64,000 nt of DNA, taken from positions 42,715 through 106,714 of the forward strand of contig DAMBHY010000008.1 of the NCBI GenBank assembly GCA_032068765.1, in the 5' to 3' direction. The notes beneath the pieces are model-generated. The model ran no database searches, had not been told where the DNA came from, and saw only the letters and a list, made by a program, of their open reading frames with translations. Below, piece after piece: positions 36,590 through 44,819 of the stretch; position 1 is the first letter of the stretch, and the number at the start of each line of letters is the position of its first letter. Source of the stretch: DAMBHY01 sp032068765. GTDB lineage: Bacteria > Bacteroidota > Bacteroidia > Bacteroidales > Dysgonomonadaceae. The position numbers were made by a program, and so were the translations under genes.

Positions 36590-37066
36590 TTAAAATCTAA
36601 AGTGAGCGAACGCACGGTTAGCTTCAGCCATTCTGTGCATATCTTCTTTACGTTTATAAGCACCTCCTTGATTGTTGAACGCATCAAGTATTTCTGCAGC
36701 CAATTTATCAGCCATAGTTTTTCCACCTCTTTTTCTAGCAAATAGAATGAGGTTTTTCATCGAAATTGATTCTTTTCTATCAGGACGAATTTCAGTAGGT
36801 ACTTGGAATGTAGCTCCACCAACACGTCTTGATTTAACTTCGACCTGTGGTGTTACGTTATCTAAAGCAGCTTTCCAGATTTCAAGAGCTTGCTTTTCTT
36901 CATTAGGCAATTTTGCCTTAACAGTGTTCAATGCAGAGTAAAAAATATCGTAAGCAGTACTTTTCTTACCATCATACATAAGGTGGTTAACAAATTTTGT
37001 CACCCTTACATCACTAAAAACCGGATCAGGTAATACCTGTCTCTTTTTAGGCTTAGTTTTTCTCAT
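36590..37066 (-). CDS. rpsG: 30S ribosomal protein S7
   Basis: S7 nucleates the 30S head and in E. coli controls the str operon by binding the rpsL-rpsG gap. It is 158 aa. [19 protein letters not shown] and [16 protein letters not shown] fit the family. The gap before it is 140 bp. Confidence 0.98.
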   Translation of the reverse strand: MRKTKPKKRQVLPDPVFSDVRVTKFVNHLMYDGKKSTAYDIFYSALNTVKAKLPNEEKQALEIWKAALDNVTPQVEVKSRRVGGATFQVPTEIRPDRKESISMKNLILFARKRGGKTMADKLAAEILDAFNNQGGAYKRKEDMHRMAEANRAFAHFRF

Positions 37067-37115
37067 TGTTTTTTAAAATTTAATGTTGTTTGGTTGCCGT
37101 CTGTATGTCTTCAAC

Positions 37116-37129
37116 GATTCCTCCGAATC
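37116..37129 (-). promoter_or_regulatory. Hairpin in the rpsL-rpsG gap, possible S7 site
   Basis: GATTC-CTCC-GAATC is a perfect 5-bp stem with a 4-nt loop about 50 nt before rpsG. The 140-bp gap is the widest within the ribosomal cluster. In E. coli the equivalent gap holds the S7 autoregulatory site, so a similar role is possible but unproven here. Confidence 0.35.
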
Positions 37130-37206
37130 ATTTACTCAACCTATTAGTAGCTTATCCCAAAAATTCCAACAGTGATTATCAAATAAATACTTTAAAATTA
37201 CGCAGC

Positions 37207-37620
37207 TTATTTCTTTTTACCCTTTGCAGCTGCTGCAGGAGCTTGTCCTGGTTTTGGACGTTTTGCGCCATATTTTGAACGTCTTTGAGTACGACCGTTT
37301 ACACCGGCAGTATCGAGAGTCCCACGGACAACGTGATAACGAACACCTGGTAAATCTTTTACACGACCACCACGTACTAACACGATAGAGTGTTCTTGCA
37401 AATTGTGACCCTCTCCAGGAATGTAAGCATTCACTTCTTTTGAATTTGTTAAACGTACACGAGCTACTTTACGCATTGCAGAATTAGGTTTCTTAGGCGT
37501 AGTGGTATAAACTCTTACGCACACACCTCGACGCTGTGGACAAGAGTCTAACGCCGGAGATTTACTTTTTTCTGTAAGCTCTTCACGTCCCTTTCTAACT
37601 AATTGTTGAATTGTAGGCAT
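37207..37620 (-). CDS. rpsL: 30S ribosomal protein S12
   Basis: S12 is a decoding-centre protein. It is 137 aa. The loop [16 protein letters not shown] keeps both Lys residues (K43, K44), and [10 protein letters not shown] keeps K88. These are the sites where streptomycin resistance usually arises, so the allele looks streptomycin-sensitive. A C-terminal Lys/Ala-rich tail ends the protein. It is the first gene of the joined str-S10-spc-alpha cluster; the promoter is at 37747-37778. Confidence 0.98.
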   Translation of the reverse strand: MPTIQQLVRKGREELTEKSKSPALDSCPQRRGVCVRVYTTTPKKPNSAMRKVARVRLTNSKEVNAYIPGEGHNLQEHSIVLVRGGRVKDLPGVRYHVVRGTLDTAGVNGRTQRRSKYGAKRPKPGQAPAAAAKGKKK

Positions 37621-37930
37621 TTTCTACTTTCTTTTTAAAAACTGTTTTATGTTTATATTTAAAATATATGCATGAAAAATAAGACAAAAACATATTAGTC
37701 AAATACTTAGCTTTGAGACACATGTTTTTTTATCCTAAAAGTGGCACAAAATTACATATAATCAATAAGATATGCAAATTATTTTATCTTTTTATTGACC
37801 TTCTTCATTATACATATTTTTAAAATACACAAAAAAACAAATCCTTCAAAGTATTTATTTTTTAGTAAATTTCGGTGTAATTGTTGTAACTTTATTATCA
37901 TTCAATCGTCATCTAACTATAAAGCACTAA
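37621..37930. other. Divergent promoter region between rpsL and the ECF sigma gene
   Basis: No gene fits in these 310 bp. The rpsL-side promoter is at 37747-37778, implying a leader of about 120 nt that is very AT-rich and without a strong hairpin. For the sigma gene only a near-consensus TAACTTTA at 37887-37894 was seen. Confidence 0.6.
37747..37778 (-). promoter_or_regulatory. Promoter of the rpsL ribosomal cluster
   Basis: On the minus strand, TTTG (37775-37778) is followed after 20 nt by TAATTTTG (37747-37754). Both boxes and the spacing fit the Bacteroidetes sigma-ABfr consensus. It is the most complete promoter in the window. Confidence 0.7.
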
Positions 37931-38446
37931 ATGAACAGCGATATTTTTTTTCAAATCGTACTCCCTCTTAAAGACCGTTTATTTAGAACGGCTTTGAGCA
38001 TTGTGAGAGACACAGTTGAAGCAGAAGATTTGGTGCAAGACGTTCTTTTAAAATTATGGAAAAAGAGGAATGATTGGGAAATGATTGAAAATCTTGAAGC
38101 CTACTGCTTAAGGGCAATCAAAAATATGGCTCTTGATAAAGTTACTTCTCATAGCGTTCAGAAAACTGAAAGTTTCGACAATGCAAATGACAATAACATT
38201 TTGGATGATCAAACACCCCACTCCTTATTTATAATAAAAGAAAGTTATAATTTATTACAAAAACATATGAATAACCTGCCTGAAAATCAGAAATTGTGTT
38301 TTCAACTTCGTGAGATTGAGGGTATGAGTTATAAAGATATTTCAGAAGTTCTTGAGATAAGCGAAGAAAATGTAAAGATCAGCTTATACAGAGCACGTAG
38401 AAAATTAAAAGAAGAATTAGAGAAATATGATAAACCAAACATTTGA
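37931..38446 (+). CDS. ECF-type sigma-70 family RNA polymerase sigma factor
   Basis: This 171-residue sigma factor has only regions 2 and 4. Region 2 (about 18-75) shows AEDLVQDVLLKLWKK, and region 4 (about 120-165) shows LREIEGMSYKDISEVLEIS followed by ENVKISLYRARRKLKEEL. Its stop overlaps the next gene, a probable membrane anti-sigma factor, by 20 bp, which suggests translational coupling and release by an envelope signal. It is divergent from rpsL. The regulon is unknown. Confidence 0.93.
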   Translation: MNSDIFFQIVLPLKDRLFRTALSIVRDTVEAEDLVQDVLLKLWKKRNDWEMIENLEAYCLRAIKNMALDKVTSHSVQKTESFDNANDNNILDDQTPHSLFIIKESYNLLQKHMNNLPENQKLCFQLREIEGMSYKDISEVLEISEENVKISLYRARRKLKEELEKYDKPNI

Positions 38447-38996
38447 AGATATAAGAATACTTTTGAATAAGTATTGGGAATGTCAGACAAATATTGAGGA
38501 AGAAAATATTCTGCATCTATTTTTCACCTCTCAAGAAAATATTCCTGAGGACCTGTTGAGATATAAATCAATTTTTCATTACACTGAAGAAAAAAAATCC
38601 CAGACTGTAAGTGATGACTTCTTAATTACGCTCAACAATAAATTTGAGAATATAAAAAAAGAAGAAAAGAAATATATCACAATACGCATCTTCTTGCCTG
38701 CAATGCGCATAGCTGCATCTTTATTGCTCATTTTGGGAATTGGATTTGGAATTTACAGTGCAGCAACAAGTAATAAGCCTATCTTCGCTGAAACATACAA
38801 TGACCCAAACGCGGCTATCGATGATGCAACATTTGCTTTGGATAAATTATCAGAAGCGTTGAATATGGGAGAAGAGGCATCTAAAGAAAATTTGAAAATA
38901 TTTGATTCTATAGACTGGCAAGCACTTGATTCGATCACTTCTCCTGAAAAAGCAGAATCCAATGTAGACAAACATATTGAAAACAAAGACTTATAA
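38427..38996 (+). CDS. Probable transmembrane anti-sigma factor
   Basis: A 189-residue protein with a cytoplasmic N-terminal part (1-87), one transmembrane helix (about 88-112) and an acidic periplasmic part (113-189). The topology and the 20-bp overlap with the sigma gene suggest an anti-sigma role. I see no HxxxCxxC zinc motif, so it is not a ZAS-type protein, and the assignment rests on context. The downstream DUF4252 gene starts 1 bp after its stop. Confidence 0.65.
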   Translation: MINQTFEDIRILLNKYWECQTNIEEENILHLFFTSQENIPEDLLRYKSIFHYTEEKKSQTVSDDFLITLNNKFENIKKEEKKYITIRIFLPAMRIAASLLLILGIGFGIYSAATSNKPIFAETYNDPNAAIDDATFALDKLSEALNMGEEASKENLKIFDSIDWQALDSITSPEKAESNVDKHIENKDL

Positions 38997-38997
38997 T

Positions 38998-39498
38998 ATG
39001 AAAAAAACCGTTTCTATTATTTTTTTCTTTATTGCTCTTTCCATCCCTTCTTTTGCAGGAGATTTCATTTCCAGCTTTATGAAGAAATGTGTTGAAAGCA
39101 AACATCCTGTTAGCAATATAAATATAGGCAAGAAAATGCTGGAAAAACTGATTCCAAAAACGGATGATGAAGATTTAAAGAATGTTTTCAGAGATTTAAA
39201 CAGCATTCGTCTTATAACTTCCGACAAAAAAAGTGATTCAAAAATGTACTTTAAAAAAGCACATGAGTTAATAAAAACGGATTATAATGACTATAAAGAA
39301 GTAATTTCAGTAAATGACAAGAATACAAAGATGAGCATTCTTCTCAAGGATTTAGGTAATTCGAGTCAAGATTTAATAATGGTAGGACTTGACGAAAATA
39401 ATCATCTTACGATAATTAATGTATCAGGAAAGATTGATTTTAAATCTATCGGAAAATTATCTGAAGCGCTCAACTCTACAAGAAAAGATATGGATTAA
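38998..39498 (+). CDS. DUF4252-family exported protein
   Basis: A 166-residue secreted protein with a clear signal peptide (MKKTVSIIFFFIALSIPSFA, 1-20). The body is alpha/beta, with a segment on Ser/Lys-rich helices and a C-terminal VSGKIDFKSIGKLSEAL. In Bacteroidales, DUF4252 genes commonly follow a sigma/anti-sigma pair. A start 7 codons earlier would overlap the anti-sigma gene and put charged residues before the signal, so the Met at 38998 is chosen. Its role is unknown. Confidence 0.75.
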   Translation: MKKTVSIIFFFIALSIPSFAGDFISSFMKKCVESKHPVSNINIGKKMLEKLIPKTDDEDLKNVFRDLNSIRLITSDKKSDSKMYFKKAHELIKTDYNDYKEVISVNDKNTKMSILLKDLGNSSQDLIMVGLDENNHLTIINVSGKIDFKSIGKLSEALNSTRKDMD

Positions 39499-39538
39499 AC
39501 GACAAATAACTTTTTTCTTTTTATATTTAAACGATGTG

Positions 39539-39575
39539 TAGGTGGCAGAACGGGAGTTTAGCCACCTATTTTTTT
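39539..39575 (+). terminator. Terminator after the sigma/anti-sigma/DUF4252 operon
   Basis: TAGGTGGC (39539-39546) pairs perfectly with GCCACCTA (39561-39568) over a 14-nt loop and is followed by T7. Confidence 0.8.
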
Positions 39576-39594
39576 AAATAAAAAAGTGTTGAAG

Positions 39595-39619
39595 GTAAAG
39601 TTCAACACTAACTATTTAT
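39595..39619. terminator. Second hairpin in the convergent gap
   Basis: AGTGTTGAA pairs perfectly with TTCAACACT around a 7-nt loop. The left flank is A-rich, so on the minus strand it would be followed by T-rich sequence (rc of AAATAAAAA), suiting termination of the gene at 39736. Confidence 0.6.
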
Positions 39620-39735
39620 ATTTTTATTAAAACGATGTGTAGGCTAGAAAACAAGCTCTACTTTTTGACTTTTTGCGATACAAAGTTATATCAAATTAAA
39701 AAAATGTGATGAAAAAATGATGAAAATTTAAGGTA

Positions 39736-40836
39736 TCACTTTTTAAATTTGTATGTCATTAGGACAGTATTTTTAAGATACTCATATTCTTCTTCGAATG
39801 TTTCAGAGAAAATTCCTTTTCCAAGATTTGCTTCTATCTGGTTTTCAGTCCAAAGTTTTCCACCTTGTAACGGCAAAGAATTAAAAATCTCTTCATCATT
39901 AATTTCCGACACGTATAAATATATTAGTCTTTTTGTTATTTCATTTTGAAATATATATTTTAGAATAAATCTAGAAGGTAAGATATCAACTCCGAGTTCT
40001 TTGACAACACTATTATGCACTGCATCATCCAAATTATGATCGTATATCATATATTTTTCAAAAGGATAATCAAGAGCTCCCGGATTTAGAATTCTATTTT
40101 GAAGTCGTGGTTTTAAATAAAACATCCCTTTATGCAGCAATGCAACGCGAACCACAGGATGCAAAAATTTATTTTTCAAATTAACCGATACTGATTTAGC
40201 CACTTTCCCTTCTACATCTCCACTTTCATTCAAAATTGGAAGCCATTCTTCTACTTTCAATTTTTCCCTCAGTAAATGTAATCTTACGACTTCTCCAACA
40301 ATTATTGATAACAATAAGATTTGAACCAACACAATTATTACAAGTGTGTTATACAAATAATATTCTGTTTGATTCAACATAAAATAAACCAAAACTATCA
40401 AAATATGAATCATCAATGCATACTGCGATTGGAAAGCAATACGAAGTGATTCGCTGATATAGTTTTTATTGTTAAGCGTTTGAGATTTAAATACTTTATT
40501 TATAAACTTAATTCTAAATTGTCGCATTACAATCAAACTTGCAACAAAAATCACTTCTACGAAAACAAACTGCCTAAAGCTGTCAAGATTTGGAGTGACA
40601 AAATATGAAAGTATAAAAGTAACACCAAACGACAATATAGAAACCTGATAAATATACCTGCTATATTTTTTTGTTATAGCAAAACCAATTATAGACAACA
40701 AAAAACCTCCCGCAAGAAGAAAAGTAGTGTCATATGTTGTTATAAAAAAGGATACAAGCAAAAGGGGAATTAGTCCAAACGCCGGATTTTTTAAAGTATG
40801 ACTTGCTAAACTATCTTTTGTGTTTACTTTTACCAT
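39736..40836 (-). CDS. Multi-pass membrane protein with a degenerate Nudix-like C-terminal domain
   Basis: A 366-residue protein with six hydrophobic helices (about 20-40, 41-55, 62-80, 90-105, 138-156, 162-182). The C-terminal part starts like an IPP-isomerase-type Nudix domain: LPILNESGDVEGKV (199-212), LHPVVRVALL (225-234), YLKPR (240-244). The Nudix box should lie at about 259-283, but REUxEE is replaced by HNSVVKE, leaving one of the metal-binding Glu residues, so pyrophosphohydrolase activity is doubtful. It may bind a nucleotide or lipid diphosphate at the membrane (inference). It is alone, convergent with the DUF4252 gene. Confidence 0.6.
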   Translation of the reverse strand: MVKVNTKDSLASHTLKNPAFGLIPLLLVSFFITTYDTTFLLAGGFLLSIIGFAITKKYSRYIYQVSILSFGVTFILSYFVTPNLDSFRQFVFVEVIFVASLIVMRQFRIKFINKVFKSQTLNNKNYISESLRIAFQSQYALMIHILIVLVYFMLNQTEYYLYNTLVIIVLVQILLLSIIVGEVVRLHLLREKLKVEEWLPILNESGDVEGKVAKSVSVNLKNKFLHPVVRVALLHKGMFYLKPRLQNRILNPGALDYPFEKYMIYDHNLDDAVHNSVVKELGVDILPSRFILKYIFQNEITKRLIYLYVSEINDEEIFNSLPLQGGKLWTENQIEANLGKGIFSETFEEEYEYLKNTVLMTYKFKK

Positions 40837-40923
40837 ATATAATTAAAATATAAACGACCTCTTTTATATCTCATAAAAAAACGTCGTTTCTACGAATTTT
40901 AAACAATGTTATCTATTTTTTGT

Positions 40924-41841
40924 TTAGACTTTTGCGTTAAAAAAATTGTCAGCATGATACGAAGATCTAACTAACGGACCACACACTGCTGTCACGAAAC
41001 CTTTTTCTAAAGCTATTTTTTTGTAATTTTCAAATTTATCAGGATGAACATATTTTTCTACTGAAAGGTGTTTTTTTGTTGGCTGAAGATATTGGCCTAT
41101 GGTTATTGACTTGCAACCCACTTTTAACAAATCATCCATAAGTTCATACACTTCTTCTTCCGATTCGCCTAAACCGAGCATTATACCAGATTTAGAAAGT
41201 ACACCATTCTCATGAATTCGCTTCAAGGTATTGAGACTTACATCATACTTTGCCGCACTTCTAATAAAAGGTGTCAATCTTTTGATGGTTTCCATATTAT
41301 GCGCCATCACATCTGGCTTGGCAACACAAACGGAATCTATCAAACTCTCGTTTCCCTGAAAATCTGGCACCAATACTTCTATTGTGGTGTTAGGATTTTT
41401 TCTTCTAATAGCTTCAATTGTTTTTACCCAATGTTCAGCCCCCAAATCAGGCAAGTCATCTCTATCAACAGAGGTGATTACAGCGTGTCGCAACTCCATC
41501 AACTTAACTGAATCTGCCACATTCTCGGGCTCTGAAGTATCTAGAGGAAGAGGTTTCCCTGTAAGCGTATTGCAAAATTTGCAAGACCTTGTACAAATAT
41601 CTCCACCAATCATAAATGTAGCGGTTCCTCTGTCCCAGCATTCACCCATATTAGGGCATCTGCCGCTTGAACAAATGGTATGTAAACAATGTGACTCTAC
41701 AATATTTTTTACCTGTGTGAATTTTGCAGTTTCTCCTAATTTGATTTTTAACCAATCAGGTTTTTTGATATGTTTTTTATTTTGTTGCTGAGATTTTAAA
41801 TACTCCTTATTGTCCAATTGTATATTTGTTAGATTGTTCAT
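40924..41841 (-). CDS. lipA: Lipoyl synthase
   Basis: LipA is a radical SAM enzyme that inserts two sulfur atoms into octanoyl groups on lipoate-dependent enzymes. The auxiliary cluster motif CX4CX5C is at C57, C62 and C68, and the SAM cluster CX3CX2C at C83, C87 and C90. The C-terminal RSSYHA motif, which supplies the Ser ligand, is present. The protein is 305 aa. Its start overlaps the stop of the dipeptidyl-peptidase gene by one base, so the two are co-translated. lipB is not in the window. Confidence 0.97.
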   Translation of the reverse strand: MNNLTNIQLDNKEYLKSQQQNKKHIKKPDWLKIKLGETAKFTQVKNIVESHCLHTICSSGRCPNMGECWDRGTATFMIGGDICTRSCKFCNTLTGKPLPLDTSEPENVADSVKLMELRHAVITSVDRDDLPDLGAEHWVKTIEAIRRKNPNTTIEVLVPDFQGNESLIDSVCVAKPDVMAHNMETIKRLTPFIRSAAKYDVSLNTLKRIHENGVLSKSGIMLGLGESEEEVYELMDDLLKVGCKSITIGQYLQPTKKHLSVEKYVHPDKFENYKKIALEKGFVTAVCGPLVRSSYHADNFFNAKV

Positions 41842-44000
41842 TAGAGGTTGTTTTTGTAAAAATCAATCACTTTTTCGTAAAGAAACAGACGTGTGTTGCC
41901 ACCATAGATGGAATGGTTTTTATCGGGGAAAATAAACATTTCGTGTTTTTTGTTTGCTTTCATCAAAGCGCGGGAATACTCCATTACTTCTTGAAAATGC
42001 ACATTATCATCTGCAGTACCATGTATCAACAAAAGCTTTCCCTGAAGTTTGTCTGCAAGTTTTAGAGGTGAACCATTGTCATAACCGGCTTTATTCTGTT
42101 GCGGGGTGCGCATAAATCTTTCGGTATATACGGAATCGTAAAATCTCCAGTCAGAAACCGCTGCTATTGCTACACCTGCTTTGAAGGTTCCGTTACCACG
42201 GCTCATGGTCATCAAGACATTATAACCGCCAAAACTCCAACCCCAGATACCAATTCTATCTTTATCTATATTTGGTAGGGAGCCAAAATATTTTGCTGCA
42301 GAAATCTGGTCGTCTGACTCCAATATACCGATGTTCATATAAGTGGCTTTTCTGAAAGCTTCCCCTCTTGCGCCTGTCCCTCGTCCATCAACACAAGCTA
42401 CCATATATCCTTCGTTCAATAATGCATAATACCAGTCAACACCATAAGTATCTGTGACTTGTTGAGAATTTGGCCCGCTATACTGAACCATCACTAAAGG
42501 ATATTTTTGCGAAGAATCGAAGTTATTAGGTTTCAAAATCCATGCATTTAACATCGTTTTTCCATCTGCCGCCGGAACTTGAATAAATTCTCTTTTCGGC
42601 AGATTTACCTCGCTAATTACTTTCTGAGTTTTTTCATTGTTCTCGAGTACACGAATTAATTTTCCATTTGCATCATAAAATTCGGTGACTGCAGGAGTAG
42701 AAGAATTTGTCCATCGGTTGGTAAAATATTTTCCGTTTTCACTGAAAGTGGCCGTATTATATCCTGATTTCTTTGAAAGTTTTTGAACTTTCAAACTATT
42801 CATATCTACACTGAAAATATTTCTCTTCAAAGCACTTTCATCAGCGGCAGTATAAAATACTTTATTTGAACTCTCATCAATCGCCAACAAATCTGTAACG
42901 TCAAAATTGCCTTTTGTCAATTGCTTTTTCAATTTTCCAGAATAATCGAACAGATAAATATGACTATAACCATCTCTTTCAGAAACGTAAGTAAACTTAT
43001 CTTTCAAAAAGGAGATGGTGGGGAATAATTCTGAATCGACATAATATTTATTTTGCTCTTCCAAAATGAGTTTCACATTTTTAGTGAGTGCATCAGCAAA
43101 ATACATTTTGAAATGATTCTGATCGCGGTTGATGGTCATGACTGCCAATTCATGAGGATTCTGATTGAACTTGATGAGTGGTATATATCCGTCCTTATCT
43201 AGGGGAATTGGCAACTTTTCAGTCATTTGTTTACCTATATCATATAGGTAACATGTTACAAACGAATTATTTTCTCCAGGTTTCGGATATTTATATTCGT
43301 AAACGCCAGGATAAAGTTTTTCTTCAAATGTTTGAAATTTAAATAAAGGAACTTTAGATTCATCAGAGCGTACGAAAGCTAAAAATTTGCTGTCGGGTGA
43401 AAACTCCATCAAACGAGTTGTAGAAAATTCTTCTTCATACACCCAATCTGTTGTACCGTTGATAATATTATTGTAAAGACCGTCTTTAGTTACCTGACTT
43501 TCTGTTTCTTTTTCAATATTGCGAATATAAATATTGTTATTAACAACGAAAGCAATCATCTTGCTGTCAGGTGAAAAGATGGGAATCATCTGTTTGGCAT
43601 TCTGCTTTGTCAAAGGCGTGATGGATTTCTTGCTAGAATCGTACAAATAAAAATCCGCTTTGTAAGAACGACGATAAATATATTCCACATTCATTGAAAG
43701 TAATATTTTTTTGCCGTCAGGGCTTACGATAAAGCTGCTGAAATTTGTAATCGGAGAATTTTGAATCTTGGATAAATCCAACAAAGTTTCCTTTAATTTG
43801 CCTTCTTCGTAATCAAACTTTTGAATGACACTTTTTGTCTTATTGGTCTGATAATAATGCATGCCATCCGCAGCGGACTCCATAATGTATGCAGAACGTG
43901 CTGAAAATTTACCATTTATAATATCACTTAAAGTATAATTTTGTGCATGAGTCAACACACAAAAAGATATCATTATAGATAAAAGGAGATATTTTTTCAT
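41841..44000 (-). CDS. Dipeptidyl-peptidase IV (S9B prolyl oligopeptidase family)
   Basis: A secreted serine peptidase that removes Xaa-Pro or Xaa-Ala dipeptides from peptide N termini. The Met at 44000 starts a signal peptide (MKKYLLLSIMISFCVLTHAQ), giving 719 aa; a longer frame to 44102 lacks one. The beta-propeller (about 50-450) includes the DPP4 double-Glu motif DWVYEEEF, which binds the substrate N terminus. The C-terminal hydrolase has the triad in GWSFGGY (Ser), GTADDNVHF (Asp) and DKNHSIYGG (His). It acts in the periplasm and probably feeds dipeptides to amino-acid fermentation. It forms an operon with lipA. Confidence 0.95.
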   Translation of the reverse strand: MKKYLLLSIMISFCVLTHAQNYTLSDIINGKFSARSAYIMESAADGMHYYQTNKTKSVIQKFDYEEGKLKETLLDLSKIQNSPITNFSSFIVSPDGKKILLSMNVEYIYRRSYKADFYLYDSSKKSITPLTKQNAKQMIPIFSPDSKMIAFVVNNNIYIRNIEKETESQVTKDGLYNNIINGTTDWVYEEEFSTTRLMEFSPDSKFLAFVRSDESKVPLFKFQTFEEKLYPGVYEYKYPKPGENNSFVTCYLYDIGKQMTEKLPIPLDKDGYIPLIKFNQNPHELAVMTINRDQNHFKMYFADALTKNVKLILEEQNKYYVDSELFPTISFLKDKFTYVSERDGYSHIYLFDYSGKLKKQLTKGNFDVTDLLAIDESSNKVFYTAADESALKRNIFSVDMNSLKVQKLSKKSGYNTATFSENGKYFTNRWTNSSTPAVTEFYDANGKLIRVLENNEKTQKVISEVNLPKREFIQVPAADGKTMLNAWILKPNNFDSSQKYPLVMVQYSGPNSQQVTDTYGVDWYYALLNEGYMVACVDGRGTGARGEAFRKATYMNIGILESDDQISAAKYFGSLPNIDKDRIGIWGWSFGGYNVLMTMSRGNGTFKAGVAIAAVSDWRFYDSVYTERFMRTPQQNKAGYDNGSPLKLADKLQGKLLLIHGTADDNVHFQEVMEYSRALMKANKKHEMFIFPDKNHSIYGGNTRLFLYEKVIDFYKNNL

Positions 44001-44029
44001 AAAAATTGTATATTGAAAATTTGAGGTCA

Positions 44030-44037
44030 CAAACTTA
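44030..44037 (-). promoter_or_regulatory. Putative -7 box of the DPP IV-lipA operon
   Basis: Minus-strand TAAGTTTG matches TAnnTTTG 29 nt upstream of the start at 44000, which supports that start over the longer frame. Confidence 0.5.
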
Positions 44038-44337
44038 CATAAAACTTTTTTATTTTCATTAGTTAAATCAGTTAGCGATATAAATCTATTTCCGAAAATC
44101 AAAACTTAATACCAGAACTCCAATTATTAAATAAAAGTCCGCAGTTAGTGTAGGGACAAAGTTCCTAACAGAATTTTAAACACTCAATTCCTAAATAAGA
44201 AATCATGAACGACATATTTACTGACGCAATTCTTAATCAGGAGTGATAAACTACACTTGTAAGCGAGCCAATTCCTAAATCTTTCGTTTAAATCACGTTA
44301 ATAATTAAATTTATTTTTCATTCATCTAAAAAAAAAT

Positions 44338-44345
44338 TATCTTTG
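44338..44345 (+). promoter_or_regulatory. Putative -7 box of the rseC-rnf operon
   Basis: TATCTTTG matches TAnnTTTG exactly, 44 nt upstream of the rseC ATG. The -33 region is T-rich, without an exact TTTG. Confidence 0.6.
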
Positions 44346-44389
44346 CGAGCGAATTTTAAAAGGTCTTTAAACAAATATACAGGTACCAA

Positions 44390-44809
44390 ATGATTGAGCA
44401 CGAAGGTGTCATCGAACATATTGACGGCAATAATATATGGGTAAAAATTATTCAAAAAACAGCTTGCAGCGAGTGCCATGCGAAAGGCTATTGTAGTGCA
44501 TCAGAATCCTCCATAAAATCTGTGCTAATAAAAAATGTTGCCGGAGATTATCAAATCAACCAAAAAGTGATAATATACGGTAAAAATTCGATGGGATGGT
44601 TAGCTGTTTTCTTCGCCTATGTTCTACCTTTATTTCTCATAATTACTACTATTGTTGTATCACAATCTGTTTATAAAACCTCTGATTTACAATCTGCAGG
44701 AATAGGATTAGCAATACTTATCCCCTACTACGCAGTATTATATTTTTTCAGAAGCAAGTTTGCTTCAAAATTTGTATTTTCTATTTCTAAAAATCAAGTA
44801 ATAAACTAA
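44390..44809 (+). CDS. rseC: SoxR-reducing system protein RseC family
   Basis: A 139-residue inner-membrane protein with Cys residues in the N-terminal cytosolic part (ACSECHAKGYC: C26, C29, C35) and two transmembrane helices (about 67-90 and 100-120). In E. coli, RseC works with the Rsx/Rnf complex to reduce SoxR. In Bacteroidetes the gene leads the rnf operon, where it may help Rnf assembly or redox coupling. It is the first gene, 10 bp before rnfB. Confidence 0.9.
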   Translation: MIEHEGVIEHIDGNNIWVKIIQKTACSECHAKGYCSASESSIKSVLIKNVAGDYQINQKVIIYGKNSMGWLAVFFAYVLPLFLIITTIVVSQSVYKTSDLQSAGIGLAILIPYYAVLYFFRSKFASKFVFSISKNQVIN

Positions 44810-44819
44810 CAATATTATT

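Larger units (their letters stand above)
44001..44389. other. Intergenic region between the DPP IV gene and the rnf operon
   Basis: A 389-bp divergent gap. It contains the DPP IV -7 box (44030-44037), the rnf -7 box (44338-44345) and, between them, AATTCYTAA motifs starting at 44186, 44228 and 44270, spaced exactly 42 bp. No ORF or RNA gene was recognised. Confidence 0.6.

Noticed and set aside
37867..37894. Promoter of the ECF sigma gene
   Set aside because: TAACTTTA differs from TAnnTTTG at the last base, and no -33 TTTG with proper spacing was found, so it is not listed as a feature.
43998..44102. Longer N terminus of the DPP IV gene
   Set aside because: The extra 34 residues precede a clear signal peptide and cross the -7 box at 44030-44037.
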